DNA of 34,169 nt from Zoopage sp. CT-All (Eukaryota > Zoopagomycota > Zoopagomycetes > Zoopagales > Zoopagaceae), in NCBI GenBank assembly GCA_004114245.1, contig QZWS01000048.1, forward strand, positions 1-34,169, given 5' to 3'. This document shows positions 1 through 10,038 of this stretch, piece by piece. The notes under the pieces were generated by a model. That model ran no database searches, was not told the origin of the DNA, and was given only the letters and a program-made list of their open reading frames with translations. How positions within the stretch are numbered: position 1 is the first letter of the stretch; each line of letters begins with the position of its first letter. Position numbers and translations under genes: made by a program.

Positions 1-2693
1 GCCCCCTCCTTGGTAGCTCCGCCTCCGTCACCAACGCCGCCCCGCCCAAACCTCATCGTCCGCATTCCATACGATGACACCGGCATGGGAAGCGAAAGCA
101 TGTTCGATTCGCCACAGTTTCCCCAGCTCGCTATTGCCCCTGACAGCATGCTGAGTCCACGAAAGGCGCCAGAGCCACCTTCTTCCATCAAGTCTCAGCC
201 TGGCAAGGACGAAGTTTATGATAAGCCGACAACCGAACAGCAGGCCAGTCCCGCACTCGACAGACCCAGCCAGCTACAGCAACTTCCCACCTTGCTTCCG
301 CATATGGGTGATTTATTCGAGGATAGCTCGGAGATGCGCGACGACCTTTCCCTGCCGCCGCCTACACCTGTTGCTAAAGACAATCGGCCACCTCGTCTTG
401 CTAGTCCTCCTCGACTGATATCAGCGGAGATGTCGATGAATGAGGACGACCTTGCTAGGGATTTTCTTACTGGCGCGCCTCTCGTTCATGGTGCTACTCA
501 AGAAGCTAGCGTTACGAGTCAGGACTCGGCCGTGCTAGTGCGTGGCAAATCGCAACCGCTGCAGCCCCCTTCGTTCGCCCCATCAAACCGGTCGCCTCTC
601 GGAGAATCCGCAATCGAGTCTGAAATCGAAACGGTCGCCGTCGAACCTCCACAACAGAGTAATCAGCCCATTTGCTTTTCTAGCTAATCGTAGTAGGTGC
701 TTCCGAGCGAAATTCGTTGGAGTATGCGCTTCAAAATCGGTCAGATGTTCCCGTGTTCTCGGAAGAGAAAGAGCAACTGGACAACCCGCTTGTCGAAATG
801 GACAGTATCGCTCTCATCGATAAAATGCAGGAGCTACACGTCGCTGCAGCAGGGATACCAAGCTCGCCTCCAGCTCCCGACTATCATGATGATCTGCAGC
901 AATCAATGCTCGATAACGAGCAACATCAGCGCAGTATTGTTCTGGACGATCATGCAGAAGCGCTGCCCCAGTCAGGAACAGGACACGTCCATCGTATAGA
1001 GCCATTGCGGTTGGATGTGGATATAGATGAAGCAGACATCAGTGCGCAGTCGGCGATGGATTTTGATCAAAGTCTGCTGCATTCTGAGCCGCTACCCAGT
1101 CATGTTGCAGATGCCGCGCTAGCCGACGAGACGATTATTGATACCAATGGCCACATGGACCATTCTCATCAATCGTCATTGACGGAATCTGAACTCGCAT
1201 ATATCAAGGCTGCAGAGGAAAGTACTCGCAGCCTTGTGCACGGGAGCAGTCTCGACCGAGGAACTAATACGCCATCACCGATTGCCGAGCCAGCATCTGT
1301 CCCAGGAGATAAAAGTCAATCACCGGTGAAAGTGGAACGATCGGACGCGGCAATCATTGCCGAAAAGCAGGAGCTGCTGCAAGTAATCATGCAGCTTAGC
1401 GAGAGTCTAGTGGAAACGAAAGGCATTGTCCAAGAGTGCACTCGAGTGGCGACCGAGAAGGTGGCGGCTGCAGAACGATCGCGCCAAGGAGCGCTTCAAG
1501 AGGCCGCATATCTGAAGGCACGAATGGCTGCGGTCGCATCCGGAGATAATCGCGAGCTGGCTCGAATTGGTGAGCAACGAACATTAAGTTTGGAAGCCAA
1601 ACTTTCAGCGGTCGTAGCCGAGAATCATAGACTTCGAGAAGAAGTCATCGAGAAACAGGAGGATGCTGATCAAGCGCATGAAGCGCGAATAAAAATTGAA
1701 CGCATGGCAGTGGAGGCTGAGAACCGTGCAGTGGAACTGGAGCTGCTTCATGTATCAGCACAAGAGCAGATCGAATCGCTGAACGAACGACTATCAGCCG
1801 CGGAGACGGCAGCGATCAATTCCACCAGAAGGTCACTGCCATCCGACACCGAAGAATCAAACACCTTGGGCAGGCGGCAAACCGAGAATCAGCGGAAAGC
1901 AGTCGAGTCCGCATCTGTATCCGCGCGAAAAGCCAACGATCGAGCGACGCAAGCGGAGATGATGTGGCAGAGTGCGCAGGATCTTATTGCCGAGCTTGAG
2001 CGAGCTCAGTCTGGTTTGAGAGCTGAAGCACAGACCCGGCAATTTGAGCTTGAGCGGGCGCAGACGAGGATCAAGGACTTGGAGTCGTTGTGGCAGTCAG
2101 CGCGAGAGCAGGCCACGGAGCTGCAGGAGGTCAATGACAGCTTGATGCAGCAGCACGCCGTGATGGAAGACCGACTCGTTGAGCTCCAAAAGCCTGGCGA
2201 CTCGCCCGCCGAACTGCGTGAACGAATCCGCGCCGAGCAAGAAGTACGCGGTCGTATGGAGCATGCGCTGCGTCAAGCAGATGCCGACCGACGTGAGGTT
2301 CTTCGACGAGCGCAGGACGCGGAACGATTATGGGCCGGCGCCCAGAAAGATCTGACGGCCCTCAAACGACGCAGCCTCGCCAAGCATGACCAGACGGCGT
2401 ACTTGCAGCAGCAGATGAAGCGTACAGAGGAGCAGCTGAGAAGAAAGGAGCGGGAATGCGACGAGGCTCAGGTTCGCGTGCAGACCCTGCTAGCGCTTCT
2501 TGGCGATGATGGCAGTCCCGGGCTAGCACCGGGAGTGGGCAAGCGGGTGAGCATGGATATGGGAGCGATAGTCGAGAGAGTCGCATTCCTGGAGCGCGAC
2601 AGAGAAGATATGGAACGGGCAATATTGGAGCTGTCCACAGAGCTGGAGCGATACCAGACCATGGAGCAAGCAGGCGGCGGAAGGTATGGATAG
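1..2693 (+). CDS. Coiled-coil protein, 5'-truncated, probably two exons
   Basis: The reading frame is open from base 1, so the true start lies upstream of the window. The first ~215 residues are Pro/Ser-rich and low complexity; they join a long acidic linker and then a ~430-residue heptad-like coiled coil rich in E, A, R, Q and L (about 1330-2680), ending with TAG at 2691-2693. The frame changes near 660-690, so an intron is needed. Two candidates keep the frame: 659-696 (or 659-693; GTAATC donor, CTAAT branch-like site, only 35-38 nt) and 634-683 (50 nt, weaker GTCGCC donor but a good TTTTCTAG acceptor). I do not recognise the family. A scaffold or cytoskeletal role would be a guess. It is convergent with the peptidase gene 96 bp downstream. 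Confidence 0.75.
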
Positions 2694-2789
2694 AAACACG
2701 CGACAGGGCGTGGAGGTGTCGGGAAGAGTGTGTTTGTGCGCTTGTGTGCTCGGGAGATACGTACGATAATTTGTTTCATTTAATCAAGC

Positions 2790-3851
2790 TTATGAATCAC
2801 TGGCCAGCAGTGACTTGACCAGACGTGTGTAGAGGCCAACAGCATCGATGATATCCTGCTTCCGCACAAACTCGTCCTCGCCATGCGCCACGAGAATCGA
2901 CCCAGGGCCAAGCAGACAGCTCTTGTGTGCGCCCTTCAATGCAGGGATGTCGGTAAAGTAGGCGGCGATCGTGGTCTCGAATCCGTCAACGGTGTGGCAC
3001 ACAACCTTGTCGTCGGCCTTGAGCAGGTCCAGCGTGATGCCTTCAAGATGCGCCACCGCCGAGGTGATTAGACCCCACGACTCGGCCGCGGTAGTCGCGA
3101 CACGCAACGAACACGACGCACTGGCGGACGCCGGGATGATGTTAGCCGCCGCGCCTCCTTCGATCTTGCCAATATTCAGCGTGGTGGGACCCATGCGTGG
3201 GTCGGCGGGAAAGTCGACACAGCGGAGCAGTGCGAGCGCGTCCAGGAGGCGATGGATGGCGGAGACCCCAAACTCTGGATATCCCGAGTGCGCCGCCTTG
3301 CCGCTTGCGTGTACGTTGAAGCGCACCATGCCCTTGTGCCCGACCGCCAGTCGATTCTCCGTGGGCTCGCCCACGATGACATAGCGCGGACTGAGGTTCA
3401 GCGCATTGGATGCAATCATCCCCGCGTGATCGACTTCCTCTCCCACGACGTACAGCAACCCGATAGACCCATCGGGGACAGAGTTATCGGCGTGCATGAG
3501 CTGCGCGGCTGTAATTTGCGCCGCAATCGACGCCTTGGGATCACACGCGCCGCGGCCGTACAGATTCTCGGCGTCCTCGGACAGCGGAATGTGCGGTGGC
3601 ACAGTGTCCAGATGGCTGTTGAACAGGACCTGGATGTCTGCGCGCGCCCCGCGGTATGCGAGGATGTTCTCACGGGGCGGATGGGTGTCGCATTCCGCGG
3701 CAACGAGATGCCGCTCGACGGTGTACCCGAAGCCAGCCAGGAGGGACTCCAGATGGTCCGCGAACGACTTTTCAAAGCGCGTGGTTGAGCGCAGCGCGAT
3801 AAAGTCGCGAGTCAGCGCGACAGCATCGGGGGCGTTGGCGGCAGCGGACAT
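2790..3851 (-). CDS. M20 metallopeptidase, acetylornithine deacetylase (ArgE)-like
   Basis: A single-exon 353-aa protein. It has the full zinc-site signature of the M20A ArgE/DapE group: H80 and D82 in HLDTVP, the bridging D104 in GRGACDPKAS, the catalytic pair E138-E139 in VVGEEVDHAG, E162 in GEPT, and a C-terminal H323 in VAHGEDEF. The dimerisation (lid) domain falls between about residues 170 and 285 and includes HKGMVRFNVHASGKAAHSG. Family members hydrolyse N-acyl amino acids, in bacteria and plants N-acetylornithine. Most fungi instead recycle the acetyl group with ornithine acetyltransferase, so the true substrate is uncertain. The length matches the family. The ATG at 3849-3851 is the first in frame after a short 5' leader. 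There is no organelle signal that I can see. Confidence 0.9.
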   Translation of the reverse strand: MSAAANAPDAVALTRDFIALRSTTRFEKSFADHLESLLAGFGYTVERHLVAAECDTHPPRENILAYRGARADIQVLFNSHLDTVPPHIPLSEDAENLYGRGACDPKASIAAQITAAQLMHADNSVPDGSIGLLYVVGEEVDHAGMIASNALNLSPRYVIVGEPTENRLAVGHKGMVRFNVHASGKAAHSGYPEFGVSAIHRLLDALALLRCVDFPADPRMGPTTLNIGKIEGGAAANIIPASASASCSLRVATTAAESWGLITSAVAHLEGITLDLLKADDKVVCHTVDGFETTIAAYFTDIPALKGAHKSCLLGPGSILVAHGEDEFVRKQDIIDAVGLYTRLVKSLLASDS

Positions 3852-4437
3852 ATTCGTACAGTCGTGGGAAAAGCTGGCATGCCGAGGCCCGGGTATTCGC
3901 TGATGTGCAAGTAGTCCATATGTTAACGATGTTCAAGCTACATTGCACTGCAACCAGAGCTGATATGCAGTTAGTCAACCCTGGCAGAAAACAGCGACGT
4001 ATCGGAGCGCGCTGTGCGGTTGTACGCCATAGCATTGCGATGACCGAGGTCATCAGCAACACTCCCGTTTCCATGCCCTCCTCCGACACTCCTCGGTGTA
4101 TCATGGGCATGTTGTGGGTGCGGGTACACGGCCCTACTGCGAGCGGTTGTTGGAGTTCCCGGGACATGGATCCTGTCACGATTTCTTAGCAACCACATGC
4201 TCACAACGTTATTTGAAGGCTTACGTTGGATGTCTAAACGGCACGGAGCTGTTCCCAGGGGACACCACAGCTGTGTTCGGGCCGTACTGGAATCCATATG
4301 CCGTTTTGGGCGGGGAAATATGATTCGCAGCAGCAGATATCATTGATCCCGGGGTCTTGAAGACATTGGTTTCCAGTGGCTGGCGGGCGGCAGCAGGAGG
4401 GCAGGTCGTTTCACTGCTAGCAGTCGGGCTGTGTCAA
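3852..4437. other. Intergenic, no gene seen
   Basis: 586 bp between the peptidase start and the RAD52 stop. Both flanking genes are on the minus strand, so this should hold the RAD52 3' end and the peptidase promoter. Overlapping open frames on both strands (for example 3905-4189 plus, 3772-4179 minus) resemble no family and lack coding character. No tRNA-like fold or repeat was noticed. Confidence 0.5.
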
Positions 4438-5586
4438 TCAGGCGTCAGCCGATGCTAAATCTCGGTCGACAGCATACCAGCGAACAGCTTCGTAGCTGCG
4501 AGGTGCTTCTTCATCCTCGGCCAGAAATTGGTCGAACTGGTCCGCGGCTGCGACGGCATCCGAGTCATCAACATCCCCGAAAAAGTCTTGAGTGAGGGAC
4601 ACTGGACCGCTAGTCGGCTGATCCGTCTTTTGACGCTTGGCTAAGGCAGATGTCAGCAAGCGTAGGCAATTACTTGCAGGCACCAATATGGGCATCAATA
4701 CGCTGCTGTTGCTGCTGCTGCATGTGAGCCTGGCGCGACGCAATAAGTTCCTCTTCGCGAAGACGCTTCTCCACGATCTGCGGATGACGATGCAGATCAT
4801 CTGGGTCGAGGGGCATATCGGGGACTCGGACGCTCTTGATCTGCTTGAGGAACTGCTTGTCGTATAGACAGTTGCCCATGACGTTTCCAAAACTACGGAG
4901 AGTGCGCTTCAGTCCATCTGTCACGGCTTCTTTCATGGCCTAGAAAGAGTGTCAGTGCGGCGTTGCGCAGGACACAACAAATGAACCTTTTCAAACGCAT
5001 CGCACTTCCTCCTGACGTTGTCAACGGCGCCAAACCCAATGTCCTGGCATAACGCGTTATATGCTACTCAAATGCGCCTAATGTATGCACCTCGTGAAAG
5101 GTTCCGTCCTTGAGAGTGATTCTCATGATGCACGACACACCGAGTGAAAGCTTGCCTCCATCGTTGTCACACTACAGAGCCGGTCAGGATCACCCCAGCA
5201 CGAGCGGCGCTCCCACATAGAGCGTCTGCATGTTGACTATCGTGGAGGACCAGCCATTGTAGCCAAACACCTCGTTGGCCAGATTCAGCGCCTTCCATCC
5301 TTCGACGTAGCTCACGCGCGCTAGACAGCAGCCGCATCATCAGTCATTGTGAGCGGCAATGGTAAGCAGACGCACATCCACCGCTTCCGACGCGTTCGGA
5401 AACGTATTCCGGGCCGAGGCTCTTGGAGAGGGTGCGTCGGACAGAGTCCGACTCTGCAGGATTGAATTCGCGCACGCCGAACATGCCGGTGGAAGCAATG
5501 CTCCCGGATACCATCATTCCACGAGCGGACGACTCGCCGCGGTTTGCCTCAAAGCTGTGACGCTTGCTGTTGTCAAAGATGTCCAT
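4438..5586 (-). CDS. RAD52: Rad52 recombination mediator, six exons
   Basis: Exons 5586-5376, 5320-5217, 5171-5091, 5043-4987, 4939-4684 and 4640-4438 join to 303 codons. The first ~190 residues are the Rad52 DNA-binding and annealing domain: [14 protein letters not shown], then a restored [60 protein letters not shown], and [20 protein letters not shown] followed by NCLYDK. Rad52 forms rings on ssDNA, anneals strands and loads Rad51. A CAG-coded glutamine run (about 4690-4712) and an acidic tail ([15 protein letters not shown]) follow; acidic tracts bind RPA in yeast Rad52. The protein is clearly shorter than yeast Rad52 (about 470 aa) and I see no FVTA-like Rad51-binding motif. Introns are 43-55 nt. 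Confidence 0.93.
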
Positions 5587-5675
5587 GGCGCGAGAGGTGG
5601 GGCAGCCAAGCGGATGGATAAAGCGGCTGACGCGTGAAGTACGGATAACTTATATTTACCTACAAATTGCTGCCT

Positions 5676-7343
5676 TCACTTGTGCTCCACATAAGTTGCT
5701 AGCGTGCATTAGCATCGCATCCAGCAGAGCCCGCAACGTACCAGGAAAGAGTCCTCGGCGGCCATCGCTTTTGGTTCCGCGCCACCAGTCGTCCGACTCG
5801 GCAAGAAGATCGGAAATGAGCTCACCCTCAGTCAGCGGGATCTCGTCCTCCTCGGTTGCTTCGTAGTCGTACAGAGCAACTGCCGTTGAGTCAGAAACAG
5901 AAGCACTGGCAGAAGCAGTAGATGGCGCTACTTCATCCGCCTTGGGAGCTGCGGCGGGGATTGGTGCAGGCCCTGTGGGGGTCGCAGCTGCTTGAGCCTC
6001 CACATATGTTGCTTTAATCGTCGTATGTCAGTCTCAAACGCCTAATGCACAAGCACGCACCTGGAAAAATACCCGTCTCGCCCTTACTGTTAATGCCAGT
6101 CCACCAGTCATCATCGGCAGACACCGTGACCCGGATAACTTCACCCTCACAGATAGATATTTCACCGGGCTCCTCTGCCGTATAGTCATACAGCGCCACT
6201 GCCAGAACATCACTCGATACGGATTCAATACTGGTGATCTTGGCCTTGGCAGCAGCTTCAGCAATGTGCTGATCACGCTCCTCGAGCTTGCGTCTGGCAT
6301 CAGCAGCGGCCTGAGCTTCAAGAGCCTTGCGCTCAGCAGCAGCCGCTATGAGCGTTTTCTCCTCAGCTTCGGCCTGGAGCCTCGCTTCCTGTGCTGCTTG
6401 ACGTTGGCGTTCAATATCCTCTGCTCGCTGGCGTTCCATCCGCTCTCGATCCTGCTTTCTTTCCTGCTCAATGCGAAGACTCTCCTGTCGCTCACGCTCG
6501 TTCCTGCCATCATCCTGTGCTTGCTTCTCAAAGTTGACACCGCCAAGCTAGCACATGATATCAGCCCGACTTTCGCGTAAAGAGGAACGCACTGCAGGGC
6601 GATTTGAAACACGAGATGTAGCACTAGCACCAGCTACAGCACCAGTCACAGTAGCTGATTGACTCCGATAATTGGACATTTCCTCGGCAATTCGCACCGG
6701 CTGATAAGTGGACCCGACCAAGGCAGGGCGCGTCATGCGCTGTGCTGGCTCTCTATGAATGCTGTACTTTGAGCCACCAGACTCCTCAAGCCGTTTCATG
6801 ATATACGCTGGCTCTACGTCGGACTATCTCACAGTAGGTTACAAGAAACCATAGCGACAAATGCTACATCTTGGCGAGCGTTAATTTGGAGATGATAGCC
6901 TTTGAGATACTTGGCCACATCGGTCAGGTGCGATGCAAACAACCCCTTCTTTCCTTCTGGCACACCAGAGCCACACTAATGAACGGCGCGACCAACGACA
7001 TGGGCATGAAAGAAACACAGCACTATAGGCACTTACCCACGAGATGAGAATGAGCTTTGGAAGCGCCGAATTGGGATCTACGACCCGCGCAAATGCGTAC
7101 TGCATCTTCCCATCACTGAACTCTTCGCTCAGATCTTCCAGCCCGACTTCACGGTCATAATATAAGCAAGAACAACCCATCTCGAGACAACGCACCGCCA
7201 GTCTCCGTCACCTTGAGGTCGTGTGTGCCCTTGTCGTACCCAAACACGGCCCATTCGACGCCCGGAGCGCCGCGTACAACGTCCTCGTAGGCCTGCGCGA
7301 TAGCGCGACCATGAGTGTGGAGATTGACGGCGATGGAGGACAT
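5676..7343 (-). CDS. ABP1: Actin-binding protein Abp1/drebrin-like: ADF-H plus two SH3 domains, seven exons
   Basis: Exons 7343-7196, 7146-7037, 6975-6868, 6823-6593, 6547-6061, 6011-5742 and 5698-5676 give 458 aa. The N-terminal ~135 residues are an ADF-H domain ([55 protein letters not shown]). A linker and a highly charged helix (ERERQE to [13 protein letters not shown]) follow. Two SH3 domains then follow ([30 protein letters not shown] and [30 protein letters not shown]). Abp1 links cortical actin patches to endocytic proteins and activates Arp2/3. The last exon is only 23 nt and codes ATYVEHK plus the stop. Both SH3 domains carry an intron in the same codon (FP|ATYVE). The start codon is 61 bp from that of the divergent RPN5. 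Confidence 0.92.
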
Positions 7344-7404
7344 GGCTGTGTGAACAGTCTGGATTGCGCTGACTGCTGATGACGCGCCTTCCCCAGCACT
7401 CACC
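7344..7404. promoter_or_regulatory. Bidirectional ABP1/RPN5 promoter interval
   Basis: Only 61 bp separate the two start codons, which point away from each other, so both promoters must lie here or overlap the opposite gene's 5' part. I see no TATA box or recognisable proteasome-type element. Confidence 0.45.
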
Positions 7405-8850
7405 ATGTCCTCCGCGGAGCGCAAACCCACCGAGGATTTCTCCGAGCGTACCGACGCCGCCATTCCGCATGCTCGGGCCCTGGCCGTATCTTCCGATCTA
7501 CTCCCAACCGCCCTGGAGCACCTCTATGCGCTTGAGAAGCAGACTCGCGCGGCTGCGGATCTCGCCTCCACGACCCGGCTGCTCATCGCCATCATCGATT
7601 TATGCCATGCTGTTGGCGCTGTCGAAGATATCGCAGCGAATCTTACGCTCATGTCCAAGAAGCACGGACAGCTGAAACAGGCAGTGGTTGAAATGGTTAA
7701 GCATGCCATGGCATTGGTGGATGCCTTCCCCATGGGCGCCGATACGCTGGACAGCAGGCTGCGATTAATCACTGTGCTGCGGGAGATCGCCGAAGGGAAG
7801 ATATATGTGGAAGCGGAGCGTGCCGACCTTACGCTCCGGCAGGCTAGAATTCTGGAGCATGAGCAAGGAGACGTGGCAAAAGCCGCCAGCGTGCTGCAGG
7901 AAATCGCCATCGAGACGTATGGTAGCGTGTCGCCGCGCCGCAAGACCGAGTTTATTCTCGAGCAGATGCGCACGTGCATGGACATGGCTGACTGGTCCAA
8001 GGCGCAGATTATCTCTCGCAAGATCAACACAAAATTCTTCGCAGCCAAGGAAAATTGGGATTTGAAACAGCGGTACTACGCGTTGATGGTGCGGTATGCC
8101 GAAGCCAAGGAGGAGTGGCTGCAAGTGGCAAGACACTGGTGGCAGCTGTTTGAGACGTTGGCAGCGACAGCGACAGCGACAACGGCTACAGAAGGCAACG
8201 AGTCGGTAAATGCAGCCTCCTCGAGCATGGACATCGACGCAGTCGTTCCGGTGGCCGCCGAGACAGGCACTTGGCGCGAAGCTCTGCGCTCGACCATGCT
8301 CTTTGCCTGCCTTGCGCCCAACGATACGGACCAGTCCGACCTCTTGCATCGTGCACACAAGCATACACTCGCTGCCAGACTCCAGCCCCACGCCAACCTC
8401 GTGCGGCAGTTTACCACCGCCGAACTCATGCCGTGGCCAGAGTTTGTCGATGCCTTTGGCCCGGCTCTACGCACCACCCCCACGTTTGACCCACTGGACG
8501 CGGCCGGGACCAAGCGCTGGCAGGAACTGCGGAAGCGCGTGATTGAGCACAATATTCGCGTGATTGCGGCATACTACACTCGTGTGCGAATGACGAGACT
8601 CGCAGAGCTGCTATCGCTGCCCGAGGAGGAGACAGAGTCGACGCTTGCGGAGCAGGTTGTCGCGGGCGTGGTATACGCCAAGATCGACCGACCCGCTGGA
8701 ATCGTTGTGTTTGAGAAGACGATGACGGCGCACGAGAAGCTGAACGTGTGGCGACGGGACATTGACCAGGTATTGGACCTTGTCGAGACGGTGGAGCACT
8801 GGATCAGCAAGGAGGAGATGGTGCACGCCATCAACAAGGCGACCGCCTAG
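7405..8850 (+). CDS. RPN5: 26S proteasome lid subunit Rpn5 (PSMD12)
   Basis: A single exon of 481 aa, close to the usual ~445-456. Diagnostic stretches include IYVEAERADLTLRQARILEH, AASVLQEIAIETYGS, KTEFILEQMRTCMDMADW, KINTKFF and LKQRYYALMVRYAEAKEEWL. These form the helical TPR-like repeats. The C-terminal third is the PCI domain, with a winged-helix end (RMTRLAELLSLPEEETES; GVVYAKIDRPAGIVVF). Rpn5 is a structural subunit of the 19S regulatory lid. A low-complexity insert of Ala/Thr (about residues 250-275, from a GACAGC-type repeat near 8164) is unlike the rest. The ATG at 7405 sits in CACC-ATG context. It is convergent with APS1, whose stop is 33 bp away. Confidence 0.95.
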   Translation: MSSAERKPTEDFSERTDAAIPHARALAVSSDLLPTALEHLYALEKQTRAAADLASTTRLLIAIIDLCHAVGAVEDIAANLTLMSKKHGQLKQAVVEMVKHAMALVDAFPMGADTLDSRLRLITVLREIAEGKIYVEAERADLTLRQARILEHEQGDVAKAASVLQEIAIETYGSVSPRRKTEFILEQMRTCMDMADWSKAQIISRKINTKFFAAKENWDLKQRYYALMVRYAEAKEEWLQVARHWWQLFETLAATATATTATEGNESVNAASSSMDIDAVVPVAAETGTWREALRSTMLFACLAPNDTDQSDLLHRAHKHTLAARLQPHANLVRQFTTAELMPWPEFVDAFGPALRTTPTFDPLDAAGTKRWQELRKRVIEHNIRVIAAYYTRVRMTRLAELLSLPEEETESTLAEQVVAGVVYAKIDRPAGIVVFEKTMTAHEKLNVWRRDIDQVLDLVETVEHWISKEEMVHAINKATA

Positions 8851-8883
8851 GGTTGTTTTGAAAATACATGCTGGAGACGGCCG

Positions 8884-9357
8884 CTAGGCAAACTCCTGCA
8901 GCTGGCGCTCCATCCGCTCCGTCTCCTCCCGCTGATCCTGCTGCGAGATGGCCCTCAGCACTGCCTTCTTGCTCGACTCCTGCATCTCCCCGGCCATCAG
9001 CAGCTCGTCCAACACGAAATACGCCTTTTGGAAGTTGAAGATCAGATCCAGCTCGCAGACATTCCCAAAATACTTGTCCAGGACCTCAACATAGCGATGC
9101 ACGATCTCCAGCGTGATCAACTCGTTATCCTCGGCGGCATCCACGGCAGCGATAAAGTAGAGCGACGCGTACCGCCGATAGATGATCTTCGTGTCCTTGT
9201 ACTCGATGACATTGCACAGCCGCGGGCGACGCGCGAGGACGAGCTGGGTAACCTCCTTGATGATTTTTGTGCGGTCCTTGGCGGTGGTGGTGAGGAACCA
9301 TTTGGCCAGGCGCGGCTTGCCCTGCTTGGAGACAAGCAGGACGTACTGAATGGGCAT
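8884..9357 (-). CDS. APS1: AP-1 clathrin adaptor sigma subunit
   Basis: A single exon of 157 aa, full length for a sigma adaptin. Nearly every block fits the sigma-1 type: [96 protein letters not shown] and the [16 protein letters not shown] helix. The [13 protein letters not shown] and AGEMQESS forms favour AP-1 over AP-2 and AP-3. The product is the small chain of the AP-1 complex that sorts cargo between the trans-Golgi and endosomes. The ATG at 9355-9357 gives the canonical N-terminus. Confidence 0.95.
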   Translation of the reverse strand: MPIQYVLLVSKQGKPRLAKWFLTTTAKDRTKIIKEVTQLVLARRPRLCNVIEYKDTKIIYRRYASLYFIAAVDAAEDNELITLEIVHRYVEVLDKYFGNVCELDLIFNFQKAYFVLDELLMAGEMQESSKKAVLRAISQQDQREETERMERQLQEFA

Positions 9358-9484
9358 CGAGAATGTTGTGATTGTTTCATGACTGCGCGCTCACGGCTGG
9401 ATTCGAACTATGAAGGAGCTGCCGTCACCTCTGCTCTCCATATACGCAAGGAATACATTCGTGTTGGGTGTGTGATGAGTCAGC

Positions 9485-10000
9485 TTAATAGCCGTCTTCG
9501 TCGGAGAACACATCCGGCAGTGGGGCTGCGGCGGTGGCGCCATTCAGTCCGCGCGTCAGTCTCGCGTCGTCCTCCGCGTCGCTGCCCTCCGATAACGCAT
9601 CCTCGACCCGCTGCCGTTTGAGCCCTCGTGCATCGTCGCCGCCATCCAAATCAGGCAGGTCCCCATCGTCTTCAAGTTCTGCTGCAGCCGTCCCACCACC
9701 AATACCATACCCCTCGTCCCAATTATCGTCCTCCTCCTCAGGATTATGCGGCACCGATGCAGATACCTGCGCGACGGCATCAATCCACATATGATACACG
9801 TCGATGGGATCGTCCAGCGCGGTGACCTTGCCAGCCCACGACTCGCCGCACACCGTGCACCGCAGATGCCCGAGCCCGTCGCCATGCTTCACGGTCACCT
9901 GGATGCACTTCTCGTGCTGGCAGACGGCGCAGTCGAAGCTCTTATCGATCTTGGCGCGGACTTTGACCACCGGCTTGCGGGCGGATTTGCGCTTGCCCAT
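9485..10000 (-). CDS. ELF1: Transcription elongation factor Elf1 (ELOF1)
   Basis: A single exon of 171 aa starting at the ATG 9998-10000 (MGKRKSARKP, the family N-terminus). A basic N-terminal tail is followed by a four-cysteine zinc ribbon, FDCAVCQHEKC...LRCTVCGESW, and then the conserved DDPIDVYHMWIDA helix. Elf1 binds RNA polymerase II near the downstream DNA and helps passage through nucleosomes. The conserved core ends near residue 85. The remaining half is a long acidic Asp/Glu-rich tail ending DVFSDEDGY, as in yeast, where this tail is also long. The start codon is 38 bp from that of the divergent SURF1 gene. Confidence 0.94.
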   Translation of the reverse strand: MGKRKSARKPVVKVRAKIDKSFDCAVCQHEKCIQVTVKHGDGLGHLRCTVCGESWAGKVTALDDPIDVYHMWIDAVAQVSASVPHNPEEEDDNWDEGYGIGGGTAAAELEDDGDLPDLDGGDDARGLKRQRVEDALSEGSDAEDDARLTRGLNGATAAAPLPDVFSDEDGY

Positions 10001-10038
10001 CACGTGTGGTGTGGACGAGCAGTCATGAGGCAGGCTGC

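Noticed and set aside
3772-4297. Open frames on both strands (3772-4179, 3905-4189, 3971-4297)
   Set aside because: Low-plausibility composition, overlapping each other and the peptidase start; no domain or splice pattern.
4690-4712. CAG/CAA run as a microsatellite outside genes
   Set aside because: It lies within RAD52 exon 5 and encodes the glutamine run in frame.
6548-6550. In-frame TAG in ABP1 as a premature stop
   Set aside because: The TAG is the acceptor of a 45-nt intron (6592-6548) with GTGCGT donor and GCTGAT branch-like site; removal keeps the frame.
9385-9415. GTTCGAATCC on the minus strand, like a tRNA T-loop
   Set aside because: The flanking bases do not form a T-stem and no anticodon or acceptor arms can be drawn around it; it lies in the APS1 5' region.
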